Of a DNA stretch of 64,000 nucleotides, positions 9,893 to 19,164 are shown one piece after another. Both the position numbers and the translations under genes were made by a program. How positions within the stretch are numbered: the first letter of the stretch is position 1; every line of letters starts with the position of its first letter. This stretch comes from Acetitomaculum ruminis DSM 5522 (GTDB lineage: Bacteria; Bacillota; Clostridia; Lachnospirales; Lachnospiraceae), in assembly GCF_900112085.1 (NCBI RefSeq), contig NZ_FOJY01000001.1, forward strand, positions 186,001-250,000. Direction: 5' to 3'. The notes below the pieces were generated by a model, which made no database searches, was not told the origin of the DNA, and worked only from the letters and a program-made list of their open reading frames with translations.

Positions 9893-11185
9893 ATGAATAA
9901 GGAAAATCTTTTGGAAGAAATGTATAAAGAAGGGGGAATTAGAAAGGAAATTCTTGATTTATCAAACCAGATAGAAGATTCTTTGAAGGATAGATTTAAA
10001 AAAATTGATGAAACCGCTGAGTATAATCAATTAAAAGTACTTTATGCAATGCAAAAAAATAAAGTTTCAGCTCAATGTTTCAACACCGCAACAGGATACG
10101 GTTATGATGACGAGGGTAGAGATATATTAGAAAAAGTATATGCCGACTGTTTTAAAACAGAAGATGCACTGGTGCGTCCTCAGATTACCTGTGGTACACA
10201 TGCTCTTTCCATAGCTTTAGCGGGAAATCTTCGCCCGGGAGACGAACTGTTATCACCTGTTGGAAAGCCATATGATACCTTAGAGGAAGTAATAGGAATC
10301 AGAAAATCAAAGGGTTCTTTAGCTGAGTATGGCATTAGTTACAAAGGCGTTGATTTGCTGGAAAACGGAGATTTCGATTACGATGGAATAAAAAAAGCTA
10401 TCAATGAAAAAACAAAACTGGTAACTATTCAGCGTTCCAAAGGATATGCCACAAGACCAACTCTTTAAGTAGAAAAAATTGGTGAATTAATTGCATTCAT
10501 AAAAAACATCAAATCTGATATTATATGTATGGTAGACAACTGTTATGGAGAATTTGTGGAAAAAATCGAACCATCTGAGGTGTGCGCTGATATGATAGTA
10601 GGTTCTCTTATAAAAAATCCGGGAGGAGGACTGGCTCCTATTGGAGGTTATATAGCAGGAAAAGCCGAATATGTTGAAAACTGTGCCTGCAGACTTAATT
10701 CGCCAGGATTAGGAAGAGAAGTGGGAGCTTCTTTAGGAGTTATGAGATCATTTTTTCAGGGATTTTTCATGGCACCTGTGGTTACGGCAGGAGCATTAAA
10801 AGGAGCAATCTTTGCTGCACACATGTTTGAAAAACTTGGCTTTGAAACATATCCGTCAGCAGACACAAAAAGACATGACATTATTCAGGCTGTTACTTTA
10901 AGAAGTGAAAAAGCCCTAAAAGCATTTTGCACCGGAATTCAGGCAGCAGCACCTGTTGACAGTTATGTTACTCCTGAACCTTGGGATATGCCTGGTTATG
11001 ATGATAAAGTAATAATGGCTGCAGGAGCATTTATTCAGGGTTCTTCCATTGAATTAAGTGCAGATGGTCCTTCAAGAGAACCTTATAATGTTTATTTTCA
11101 GGGTGGACTTACCTGGTACCATGCAAAATTTGGTATACTAAAGGCAATAGAAGAAATGACAAAAGCAGGTATAATAAGCCTTTAA
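9893..11185 (+). pseudogene. COG4100 PLP enzyme (methionine gamma-lyase-like / 'aluminum resistance' family) interrupted by an in-frame TAA
   Basis: Two segments in the same frame (9893-10465 and 10469-11185) together make a full-length COG4100 protein of about 430 codons. They are separated only by TAA at 10466-10468 (codon 192). The first half has the cofactor-pocket region RPQITCGTHALSIALAG; the second has VDNCYGEF and the PLP-lysine motif GSLIKNPGGG (Lys about codon 241). Everything after the TAA stays in frame and looks conserved, so this is a single-base nonsense change or sequencing error, not an old wreck. Family members are fold-type I PLP enzymes related to cystathionine beta-lyase; their reaction is poorly established. 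ATG 9893 follows AGAAAGGA. As written, the truncated product lacks the PLP lysine and should be inactive. The downstream half has an ATG at 10529 but no ribosome site. Confidence 0.85.
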
Positions 11186-11322
11186 AACTAATTATTTCTA
11201 TACAATTTTTTAATAATATGTTAAAATATTTCTGATATGGTTAATTTTGTCTGGCAATTTTACTGAGTTATTCAGTGAATTCCTTTTTCAAGAATGTGGA
11301 GAAATCTGGGATTGGAGACTAA

Positions 11323-12018
11323 ATGACTGGACGATTAACAATTAAAGAATTACCAAATTCTGAAAAACCTTACGAAAAGTGCATTAATAAAGGGGTTGAA
11401 TATCTGTCAGATGCGGAACTTCTGGCAGTTATTTTACGAACAGGGACTGTTGGTGCAATGTCTACAGACATTGCACAAAAAGTTCTTTCGAAAATTAAAC
11501 CGGAAAACAATTTGCGTTATCTTGATAAGTTATCCCGCAAAGAACTGTTGTCCATAAAGGGGATAGGTCAGGTAAAGGCATTGCAGATAATGTGCTTATG
11601 TGAAATTGCAAAAAGAATCAATATTTCAAAAGCCCTTGAAAAAATCAGCTTGAATTCCCCTAAAAGTATAGCTGATTATTATATGCCAAGGATGTCTTTT
11701 TTAACACAGGAAGAGCTTATAGTGGCAATGTTTGACAATGGCAATCATTTTATTGATAGCGCTTGTGTTTTTAAAGGAACAGTAAATTCTTCGCTGGTTT
11801 CGCCTAGAGAGATATTTATTGAAGCCTTGAAAAAAGAAGCGGTAAAGATTGTACTTTTGCATAATCATCCCGGTTCTATAATGCTTCCTAGCAGGGAGGA
11901 TTTAGAATTTACAAATAAAATGGTTAAAATCGGCGATTTATTAGGCTTAAAAGTTATTGACCATATTATAATAGGTGATGGTTCATATTACAGTTTTCTG
12001 GAAAAAGGCTTATTGTAG
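11323..12018 (+). CDS. radC: RadC family JAB/MPN-domain protein
   Basis: The 231-residue protein has an N-terminal helix-hairpin-helix region (LSRKELLSIKGIGQVKA) and a C-terminal JAMM metalloprotease-like fold. The metal motif LLHNHPG begins near residue 178 with His180 and His182; the following SRED supplies the Asp. Its cellular role is unsettled despite the old DNA-repair name. RadC genes often lie just upstream of mreB, as here. The 137-base gap before it holds a small ACTGA/TCAGT inverted repeat; ATG 11323 is preceded by GGAGACTAA. It is probably the first gene of the envelope operon. Confidence 0.9.
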   Translation: MTGRLTIKELPNSEKPYEKCINKGVEYLSDAELLAVILRTGTVGAMSTDIAQKVLSKIKPENNLRYLDKLSRKELLSIKGIGQVKALQIMCLCEIAKRINISKALEKISLNSPKSIADYYMPRMSFLTQEELIVAMFDNGNHFIDSACVFKGTVNSSLVSPREIFIEALKKEAVKIVLLHNHPGSIMLPSREDLEFTNKMVKIGDLLGLKVIDHIIIGDGSYYSFLEKGLL

Positions 12019-12028
12019 GGTAAAAATT

Positions 12029-12049
12029 GTTCAACTGAAGTGGTTGAAC
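12029..12049 (+). repeat. Perfect inverted repeat between radC and mreB
   Basis: GTTCAAC (12029-12035) and GTTGAAC (12043-12049) with a 7-base spacer can form a short hairpin or a dyad operator. No U-tract follows, so it is not a normal terminator. Confidence 0.5.
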
Positions 12050-12073
12050 ACTGAATTTAGAAGGGAGCACAAT

Positions 12074-13093
12074 ATGTCAAATACTATATTTGGTATAGAT
12101 TTAGGTACAAACAATATTAAGATCTTTAATCAATCTGATAAAAAAATTCTCAATGAGAAAAATGTAATTGCAATTATTAATAAAAATCAGCTTTTTGCTT
12201 ATGGGGATGCAGCTTATGAAATGCATGAAAAAGCTCCGGGAAATATTTTAGTTACATTTCCTGTTCATTTTGGTGTTATAGCTGATTATAAAAATATGCA
12301 AATTTTACTTATTGAGTTTTTGAAAAAAGCTTCAAAGACAAAGCTTAAAAATGCTGAATTTATAATTGCAGTTCCGACAGATATTACGGAAGTTGAAAAG
12401 AAAGCATTTCATGATATAGTTAAAAGCTGTGGAATCAAATGTAAAGATGTACTTATCGCTGAAAAACCAGTTGCCGATGCCATTGGAATCGGTTTAGACA
12501 TAAAATCAGCAACAGGTACTCTTGTAGTAGATATGGGGGCTGATACAACAGAGATATCAGTACTTTCTCTTGGCGGTATAGTATTAAGTCAGCTTATTCA
12601 TCTTGGGGGCAATAAACTGGATGAATCAGTTATTTCATACATCAAAAAAACTCATGGAATTGACATTGGTAAAAAGACAGCCTGTGCTCTTAAAGAAACC
12701 ATTGGTTCAGCGATAAAACTGGACGAACCTGAAACCATGGTGGCTTATGGAAGGGATATTGTTACAGGCCTTCCAATAGAAATTACAATTGATTCAGATT
12801 TAGTATATGAAGCTATCAAAGAAAATCTTAATTCTATAGTTAATAATATAAAAATTATTCTTGAAAGAACTCCACCGGAACTTTCAGCAGATATTATAAA
12901 TCACGGTGTATATCTTACAGGCGGTGGATCACTTATTAAAAATATTGATGTATTACTTGAACAGGAACTTAAGATTAAAGTCAACACCTGTGAAACACCT
13001 AGTGAATCTGTAGTTAAAGGACTTATGCAAATGGCAACGGACTCAAAATACCGTCCTTTAGCCTATACTATGAAAGTAAAAATATATAATTAA
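12074..13093 (+). CDS. mreB: Rod-shape-determining protein MreB (actin homologue)
   Basis: MreB filaments position the elongation machinery along the lateral wall. The actin-fold nucleotide motifs are visible: FGIDLGTNNIKI (phosphate 1), LVVDMGADTTEISVLS (phosphate 2) and GVYLTGGGSLI (adenosine). Length is 339 residues, typical. The ATG at 12074 lies 6 bases after AAGGGAG; an upstream in-frame start would run into radC and is not supported. MreC and MreD follow, then PBP2 and, after minCDE, RodA, so the whole elongasome is grouped here. Confidence 0.95.
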   Translation: MSNTIFGIDLGTNNIKIFNQSDKKILNEKNVIAIINKNQLFAYGDAAYEMHEKAPGNILVTFPVHFGVIADYKNMQILLIEFLKKASKTKLKNAEFIIAVPTDITEVEKKAFHDIVKSCGIKCKDVLIAEKPVADAIGIGLDIKSATGTLVVDMGADTTEISVLSLGGIVLSQLIHLGGNKLDESVISYIKKTHGIDIGKKTACALKETIGSAIKLDEPETMVAYGRDIVTGLPIEITIDSDLVYEAIKENLNSIVNNIKIILERTPPELSADIINHGVYLTGGGSLIKNIDVLLEQELKIKVNTCETPSESVVKGLMQMATDSKYRPLAYTMKVKIYN

Positions 13094-13120
13094 TAATAAA
13101 GCCGGCATTTGGAGGAAAAA

Positions 13121-13963
13121 ATGAAGAAAAAATCAAAATTCAATCTGCCTGGAAAATATGTATTGCTGGCTTTAACCGTTTTATGTCTGACTCTTATAGT
13201 TATTACTTACAAATTTGATATTTCTTCGACACCTTTACAGACTGTATCAGGATATATCTTTATTCCAGTACAAAGAGGTATAAATAATCTGGGATTGTGG
13301 TTTTCAGATAAAGCAGATAATTTAAATGACATTAAAGCCTTACAGGAAGAAAATGATAAATTAAAATCCAAGATAGAAGAGCTTACCACACAAAATTCAC
13401 TTCTTGAGTCAGAACATTATGAGTATAAAAGACTTTTGAAACTTTATGATCTTGGTGAACAATATGCCAATTATGATAAAGTTGCCGCCAGAGTTATAGG
13501 AAAAGATTCTGGAAACTGGTTTAGTACTTTTATTATAGACCGTGGAAGCGATAATGGATTAAAAGAAAACATGAATGTCATTTCTGATGGCGGTCTTGTA
13601 GGAATAATTACAAAAGTCGGCAAAAATTGGGCGACAGTAAAAAGCATTATAGATGACACAAGTAATGTCTCAGCCATGGATTTAAAGACATCTGATACTT
13701 GTGTTATAGAAGGTGGACTTGAACAAATGAACAAAAATCAGGACATGATTTTTACAAAAATGCATGATTCTGATTCAAATTCACAGATAAGTGATCAGAT
13801 TGTTACATCAAACATAAGTGATAAATATTTACCTGGTATTCTTATTGGTTATATTACATCCATAAAAGATGATGATAACGGACTTACCAAGACAGGAACT
13901 ATAACTCCGGTTGTGGATTTTGAGCATATGCAGGAAGTTTTAGTCATTACGGCTCTTAAATAA
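13121..13963 (+). CDS. mreC: Rod-shape-determining protein MreC
   Basis: MreC is a bitopic membrane protein linking MreB to PBP2 outside the cell. The sequence (280 residues) shows a basic start, one transmembrane helix (about residues 11-29), a coiled coil (about 64-95) and two beta-rich domains, with DRGSDNGLKENMNVISDGGLVG typical of the family. I chose ATG 13121, which lies 5 bases after GGAGG; the TTG at 13109 overlaps that ribosome site. mreD begins 12 bases after the stop. Confidence 0.93.
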   Translation: MKKKSKFNLPGKYVLLALTVLCLTLIVITYKFDISSTPLQTVSGYIFIPVQRGINNLGLWFSDKADNLNDIKALQEENDKLKSKIEELTTQNSLLESEHYEYKRLLKLYDLGEQYANYDKVAARVIGKDSGNWFSTFIIDRGSDNGLKENMNVISDGGLVGIITKVGKNWATVKSIIDDTSNVSAMDLKTSDTCVIEGGLEQMNKNQDMIFTKMHDSDSNSQISDQIVTSNISDKYLPGILIGYITSIKDDDNGLTKTGTITPVVDFEHMQEVLVITALK

Positions 13964-13974
13964 GGAGGCAAACT

Positions 13975-14493
13975 TTGAAAAAATTTTTAATATTTTTTTT
14001 AACTGTATTTGTATGTTTTGCCTTACAGTGTACAGTATTTAAAGCCTTGAGCTTTGCAAATATTTCTCCTGACCTTTTACTTATTATTACATCATGTGTT
14101 GGATTTATGAAAGGTAAAAAGCAGGGGATGTATGCTGGATTATTATGCGGAATTATTGTAGATATATTCTTTGGAAATGTATTTGGCTTTTATTCACTTT
14201 TGTACATGTACATTGGTTATGTAAATGGATTTTTTAACAAAATTTTTTATCCGGAAGATATTAAACTTCCAATGATACTTATCGGAGCCAGTGACTTATC
14301 ATATAATTTTTTGATTTACTTTTTCCTGTTTTTGTTTAGAGGAAGAACAGATTTTGTATTTTATTTATTACATACAATAATCCCAAGCTTTATTTATACG
14401 ATTTTAGTAACCATTATTCTTTACAGGATTTTGCTTCGCATAAATGAATATCTTGAGAATTCAGAAAGAAGGAGCAACAGTAAATTTGTTTAA
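13975..14493 (+). CDS. mreD: Rod-shape-determining protein MreD
   Basis: The 172-residue product is almost entirely hydrophobic with about five predicted membrane helices, as usual for MreD, an integral-membrane part of the elongasome. Sequence identity within the family is low; the call rests on hydrophobicity, the GLLCGIIVDIFFGNVFG segment and the position between mreC and PBP2. It uses a TTG start 8 bases after AAGGAGG. Its 3' end overlaps the next gene by 8 bases. Confidence 0.88.
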   Translation: MKKFLIFFLTVFVCFALQCTVFKALSFANISPDLLLIITSCVGFMKGKKQGMYAGLLCGIIVDIFFGNVFGFYSLLYMYIGYVNGFFNKIFYPEDIKLPMILIGASDLSYNFLIYFFLFLFRGRTDFVFYLLHTIIPSFIYTILVTIILYRILLRINEYLENSERRSNSKFV

Positions 14494-17341
14494 ACGAATT
14501 ATTAATAATATAAAAGATTTTGTAAATGAACATATATTATCAAGAACTCTGGTTTTAGTTATCACCATATTGGCAATTTTTGCAATAATTACTTCAAGAC
14601 TTTTTGTTCTTCAGATAGTAGAAGGAGCTAATTATCTTGAAAATTTTACTTTGACTATAAAAAGAGAAATAACTATTGCCGGAACCAGAGGAAAAATTTA
14701 TGACAGAAATGGTGAATTGTTGGCTTATAATGAGCTTTCTTATGATGTGACCATAGAGGATAACGGAACATATTCCACCAGAAAAGAAAAAAATGAAGCT
14801 ATAAATAAAACTATTTCAGATTTAATAGATATCGTAGAAAAAAACGGTGATAAGGTGGTCAGCGATTTTAATATAGGCGTTGACGAAGGTGGAAATTACA
14901 AATTTCTGGTAGATGGAACAAAATTGTTACGTTTTTTAGCGGATATTTTCGGTCATAAATATACAGATGATTTAAAATATAACGAAGATTTGGGATATGA
15001 TGAAGCAAAGGCAAGTGCTAAAGATGTTGTGAAATATCTATCATCCAGTGCAATTTATGGGATTTCTGATAAATATGACAAAGTTAAGACAATTAAGATA
15101 ATAACAGTAAGGTTCGCTCTTGCTCAAAATGCTTATCAAAAATATATCTCTACCACAGTGGCTAATCAGGTTAGCGATGCTACAGTAGCAGCAGTAATGG
15201 AACATATAGATGAACTGGTTGGCGTAAATATAGAAGAAAATACTATTCGAAAATATAATGATTCCGTATGTCTATCAAGTATTTTGGGCTATACAGGAGT
15301 TATTTCAGATGAAGAAATGGAAAAGCTGAATAAAGATGAGAAAAAATACGACTCAACAGATATAGTTGGTAAAGCAGGCATAGAGCAGGTTATGGATTCT
15401 TATCTTCAGGGAAGCAAAGGTAGTGAAACTTTATATGTTGACAATGTAGGTAAAGTAATAAAAGAAGCTGATTTTGTTCCTTCTTCATCGGGAAATGATG
15501 TATATCTTACAATTGATAAAGATTTACAGGCAAAAGTATATAAGATGATAGAGGAACAGCTCGCAGGAATTATTTGCAGTAAATTAATTAATGTTAAAAA
15601 TTACAATGTTGAAAATGTTGCAAAAGCCAGCGAAATAAAAATTCCTATGGATGATGTATATTTTGCCTTGATAAACAATAATATTATAGATATTAATCAT
15701 TTTACGGCTAATGATGCCTCAGAAAATGAGAAAGCAATTTTATCAGCCTATGAAGTTGCTAAAGCTGCAGCGGTTTCAAACCTTACCGGAATTATAAATG
15801 ATTCCTCAGGTTCTAAACCTTATAATACTTATACAAAAGAAATACAAGCATATTGCGATTATATTCAGACATCTTTAAATGCTGCAGGTGTTATTGTTAC
15901 TTCAAATTTCAAGGACGATGAAACATTTGATAAATGGACTAAAGGAAACATCAGTCTTTATGAGTTTTTGAGTTATGCTATCTCCAGTGGAAATCTTGAT
16001 TCCACTCAGATTGAAACATCGGTTAAGTATTCTGATTCAGCAGAAGTATACCAGTCACTTGTTGAATACATTACAAAGCATATATTTGAAAGTGACGGAT
16101 TTTCTAAAATCGTATACGATTATATGATAAAAAACGATGCCATATCAGATTCACAATTATGTCTAATACTTTTTGACCAGGGAATTATACAGGATACAGG
16201 CTCAGAAGCTGAAAGCCTTTCAAACGGCAGTGTAAGTGCATATAATTTTATGTATAATAAAATAAAAACACTTGTTATAACACCTGCAATGTTGGCTTTG
16301 GATCCTTGTTCAGCTTCATGTGTTGTTACAGATGTAAATTCCGGAGAAGTATTGGCGATGGTTTCGTATCCCGGATATGATAATAACCGCCTTGCCAATA
16401 CAGTAGATGCTAATTATTATTCAGCACTTACAAAGGATAAATCATTACCTTTGTTTAATCATGCAACACAGGAAAAAACGGCTCCCGGTTCAACCTATAA
16501 GATGATAACCGCCACAGCCGGCCTGACAGAAGGATATGTTACTACCGGTACTACCTTTACATGTACAGGAATATTTAATGCCATTTCTCCTCCGGCTAAA
16601 TGCTGGAAATATCCATCTGCACATGGTGCATTAAATGTATCACAGGCGATTCAACATTCCTGTAACTATTATTTTAATGAATTAGGCTATATGTTTGGAC
16701 AGTCAAATGGATCTTATGATTCAGACCTTGGTTTGTCAGTTTTGAAAAAATATGCTTCAATGTACGGTTTAAATGCGAAATCCGGAGTAGAGATTCCAGA
16801 GAGTGATCCGGAGATTTCAGATAAAGATTCTGTAAGGTCAGCTATAGGACAAGGTAGTAACAACTATACTACAGTGCAGTTGGCAAGATATGTAACAACC
16901 GTAGCAAATAGCGGAACCTGTTACAATTTAAGTCTTCTTGATAAAGTTACAGACAGTGAAGGAAATACAATTGAAGATTTTACTCCTGCAGTTTATAATA
17001 CACTCGATGAAGTAAACGCTAGTACATGGGATGCCATACATACAGGTATGCATGCAGTTATTGGCGATTTGGATGCCTTTAAGAATACAACTACGGATGC
17101 CGCTGGAAAAACCGGTACTGCCGAAGAAGTTTCAACAAGAGGAAATCATGCATTATTTGTGTCATATGCTCCATATGATTCTCCTCAAATAGCTTTGGCG
17201 ACACGAATACCATACGGCTATTCATCCGGTAATGCTGCTGAAATAGGAAGTGAAGTAATCAGGTATTATTTTAAAGAAGAAGGCTATGAGAATATAATTG
17301 ATGGCATGGCCAACAGTTCAGGTCAGGTAGTGGGAGATTAA
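14486..17341 (+). CDS. Class B penicillin-binding protein (PBP2/MrdA type)
   Basis: This is the peptidoglycan transpeptidase partner of RodA. The N-terminal membrane anchor (about residues 15-38) is followed by the pedestal motif GTRGKIYDRNGELLA. The transpeptidase triad is complete: STYK with Ser669/Lys672, SCN with Ser725/Asn727, and KTGT with Lys875. At about 951 residues it is much longer than a typical PBP2 (600-700). The excess is roughly 240 residues inserted between LTIDKDLQAKVYKMIEEQL and the strand SASCVVTDVNSGEVLAMV. The TTG at 14486 has AAGAAGGAGC 11 bases upstream. An ATG at 14444 in the same frame would overlap mreD by 50 bases and has no ribosome site. Confidence 0.9.
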   Translation: MFKRIINNIKDFVNEHILSRTLVLVITILAIFAIITSRLFVLQIVEGANYLENFTLTIKREITIAGTRGKIYDRNGELLAYNELSYDVTIEDNGTYSTRKEKNEAINKTISDLIDIVEKNGDKVVSDFNIGVDEGGNYKFLVDGTKLLRFLADIFGHKYTDDLKYNEDLGYDEAKASAKDVVKYLSSSAIYGISDKYDKVKTIKIITVRFALAQNAYQKYISTTVANQVSDATVAAVMEHIDELVGVNIEENTIRKYNDSVCLSSILGYTGVISDEEMEKLNKDEKKYDSTDIVGKAGIEQVMDSYLQGSKGSETLYVDNVGKVIKEADFVPSSSGNDVYLTIDKDLQAKVYKMIEEQLAGIICSKLINVKNYNVENVAKASEIKIPMDDVYFALINNNIIDINHFTANDASENEKAILSAYEVAKAAAVSNLTGIINDSSGSKPYNTYTKEIQAYCDYIQTSLNAAGVIVTSNFKDDETFDKWTKGNISLYEFLSYAISSGNLDSTQIETSVKYSDSAEVYQSLVEYITKHIFESDGFSKIVYDYMIKNDAISDSQLCLILFDQGIIQDTGSEAESLSNGSVSAYNFMYNKIKTLVITPAMLALDPCSASCVVTDVNSGEVLAMVSYPGYDNNRLANTVDANYYSALTKDKSLPLFNHATQEKTAPGSTYKMITATAGLTEGYVTTGTTFTCTGIFNAISPPAKCWKYPSAHGALNVSQAIQHSCNYYFNELGYMFGQSNGSYDSDLGLSVLKKYASMYGLNAKSGVEIPESDPEISDKDSVRSAIGQGSNNYTTVQLARYVTTVANSGTCYNLSLLDKVTDSEGNTIEDFTPAVYNTLDEVNASTWDAIHTGMHAVIGDLDAFKNTTTDAAGKTGTAEEVSTRGNHALFVSYAPYDSPQIALATRIPYGYSSGNAAEIGSEVIRYYFKEEGYENIIDGMANSSGQVVGD

Positions 17342-17361
17342 AAAAAATAGGAGGAATGAAA

Positions 17362-18006
17362 ATGTCAGAAAATCCAATAATTATTAAAAGTAATCCTTAT
17401 GGAATTTCTGTTGTTATGGATGAGACGCTTCCCTTTGAGGAATTTAAAGAAAAATTAATTGAAAAATTCAATAGTTCAGAAAAGTTTTTTAAAAATGCAG
17501 ATTTAGCTCTAGGCTTTGAAGGTAAAAAACTTTCTTCTAAAGAGGTAGAAGAGATATTAGCTGAAATCAAAGAAAAAACAAAAATAAATGTTGTTTCGAT
17601 TATAGATAATGATCTAGAAAAAAGAGCACTTTTTAAAAGAAGTGTGGAAATATCCGGAAAAGATTATATTAATTCAAATGCGGAAATAATTACCGGACAG
17701 ATTCGTTCCGGACAGGTTTGCAGCAGTGAAAAAAGTCTTGTGGTTATCGGAGATGTAAACCCCGGTGCGGTAATCGAGGCTAAAGGAAATATAATAGTTA
17801 TTGGCTCTTTAAAAGGTAAGGCATTTGCCGGTTGTAATGGCGATGAAGAAGCATTTGTAATTGCATTAAATATGCAACCGGTTCAAATTAAAATTGGTAA
17901 TGTTATAGCCAGAAGTTCGGATTCCTCGGATTCAAATGAATACGGGGCAATGAGAGCTTTTGTTGAAGATAATAGAATATGCATAGAAATGTTGAATAAA
18001 AAATAA
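17362..18006 (+). CDS. minC: Septum site-determining protein MinC
   Basis: MinC blocks FtsZ assembly away from midcell when recruited by MinD. The 214-residue protein has an N-terminal FtsZ-inhibiting domain and a C-terminal beta-helix (about 105-210) with the hallmark IRSGQVCSSEKSLVVIGDVN and GAVIEAKGNIIVIGSLKG. The ATG at 17362 lies 7 bases after AGGAGG; the ATG at 17356 is too close to the ribosome site. It starts the minCDE run inside the elongasome operon. Confidence 0.93.
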   Translation: MSENPIIIKSNPYGISVVMDETLPFEEFKEKLIEKFNSSEKFFKNADLALGFEGKKLSSKEVEEILAEIKEKTKINVVSIIDNDLEKRALFKRSVEISGKDYINSNAEIITGQIRSGQVCSSEKSLVVIGDVNPGAVIEAKGNIIVIGSLKGKAFAGCNGDEEAFVIALNMQPVQIKIGNVIARSSDSSDSNEYGAMRAFVEDNRICIEMLNKK

Positions 18007-18033
18007 CATATTAACTTGGGAGGAAAGAATAAA

Positions 18034-18825
18034 ATGAGTGAAGTAATTGTAGTAACATCCGGAAAAGGTGGAGTTGGAAAAACAACTACCACAGCAAACG
18101 TTGGTACTGGTCTCGCAAAACTAGGCTATAAAGTGGTTCTTATTGATACAGATATAGGACTTAGAAATCTTGATGTTGTAATGGGACTTGAAAATCGCAT
18201 TGTTTACAATCTTGTAGATGTTATTGAAGGACAATGCAGACTCCAGCAGGCACTTATTAAAGATAAAAGAAATGAAAATTTATATCTTTTACCTTCAGCA
18301 CAGACCAGAGATAAGACTTCAGTTTCTCCGGAGCAGATTAATGCTCTTGTTGAAGAACTTAGAAAAGACTTTGACTTCATATTTTTAGATTGCCCTGCCG
18401 GAATAGAACAGGGATTTAAAAATGCTATTGCTGGTGCCGAAAGAGCATTGATTGTTACAAATCCGGAAGTTTCAGCAATTAGAGATGCAGATAGAATTAT
18501 TGGTCTTTTAGAAGCAAATGGTATTAAAAAGATTGATCTTATCGTAAACAGAATTAAAATGGAAATGGTTGAAGAAGGAAATATGTTATCTATTGATGAT
18601 GTTGTGGAACTTCTTGCAATAAATGTTATTGGAATTGTTCCGGATGACAAGAATATTGTTATATCTACAAATAAAGGTGAACCACTTGTTGGTAATGATA
18701 CTCTTCCGGGAAAAGCCTACGAAAACATTTGTCATAGAATAGTTGGAGAAGAAATTCCTTTTCTTGATCTTTCTGTTAATAAAGGCTTTTTTGCTAAGAT
18801 TGGCAGTCTGTTCAAGAGAAACTAG
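18034..18825 (+). CDS. minD: Septum site-determining ATPase MinD
   Basis: MinD is a membrane-cycling ATPase of the ParA family that recruits MinC and is released by MinE. The deviant Walker A GKGGVGKTT is at residues 10-18, with DTDIGLRNLDVVMG after it. The C-terminal amphipathic membrane-targeting helix is visible as FFAKIGSLFKR. 263 residues. ATG 18034 follows GGGAGGA; a TTG at 18016 would overlap that site. Confidence 0.96.
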   Translation: MSEVIVVTSGKGGVGKTTTTANVGTGLAKLGYKVVLIDTDIGLRNLDVVMGLENRIVYNLVDVIEGQCRLQQALIKDKRNENLYLLPSAQTRDKTSVSPEQINALVEELRKDFDFIFLDCPAGIEQGFKNAIAGAERALIVTNPEVSAIRDADRIIGLLEANGIKKIDLIVNRIKMEMVEEGNMLSIDDVVELLAINVIGIVPDDKNIVISTNKGEPLVGNDTLPGKAYENICHRIVGEEIPFLDLSVNKGFFAKIGSLFKRN

Positions 18826-18842
18826 TAGGAAGGAGTAAAAAA

Positions 18843-19124
18843 ATGAGTTTGTTTGATGTAGTATTTAAGAAAAAAAGTTCAGCAGAGGATGCAAAAAACC
18901 GTTTAAAATTTTTGTTGGTTTCTGATAGAACTGACTGCTCTCCAGAGATTATGGAAGCCATAAAAAACGATATAATAGCTGTTATTTCTAAATATATGGA
19001 TATTGACAGTGATGGTCTTGACATTCAGATTACTCAGACAGAGTCAGAGACCAGTGATGGAACTGTACCGGCTTTATATGCAAATATACCAATCAGAGAT
19101 ATGAAACATGGTTCAACAAAATAA
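18843..19124 (+). CDS. minE: Cell division topological specificity factor MinE
   Basis: The 93-residue protein has the N-terminal MinD-contact and membrane segment (SSAEDAKNRLKFLLVSDR) and a C-terminal dimerisation domain. MinE stimulates MinD ATPase and drives pole-to-pole oscillation. Its presence and the absence of divIVA in this window suggest an Escherichia-like oscillating Min system. GGAAGGAG precedes the ATG. Confidence 0.93.
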   Translation: MSLFDVVFKKKSSAEDAKNRLKFLLVSDRTDCSPEIMEAIKNDIIAVISKYMDIDSDGLDIQITQTESETSDGTVPALYANIPIRDMKHGSTK

Positions 19125-19164
19125 AAAATAACAGGGAGTTTAAATTATTTTTTTTGGAGGATTT

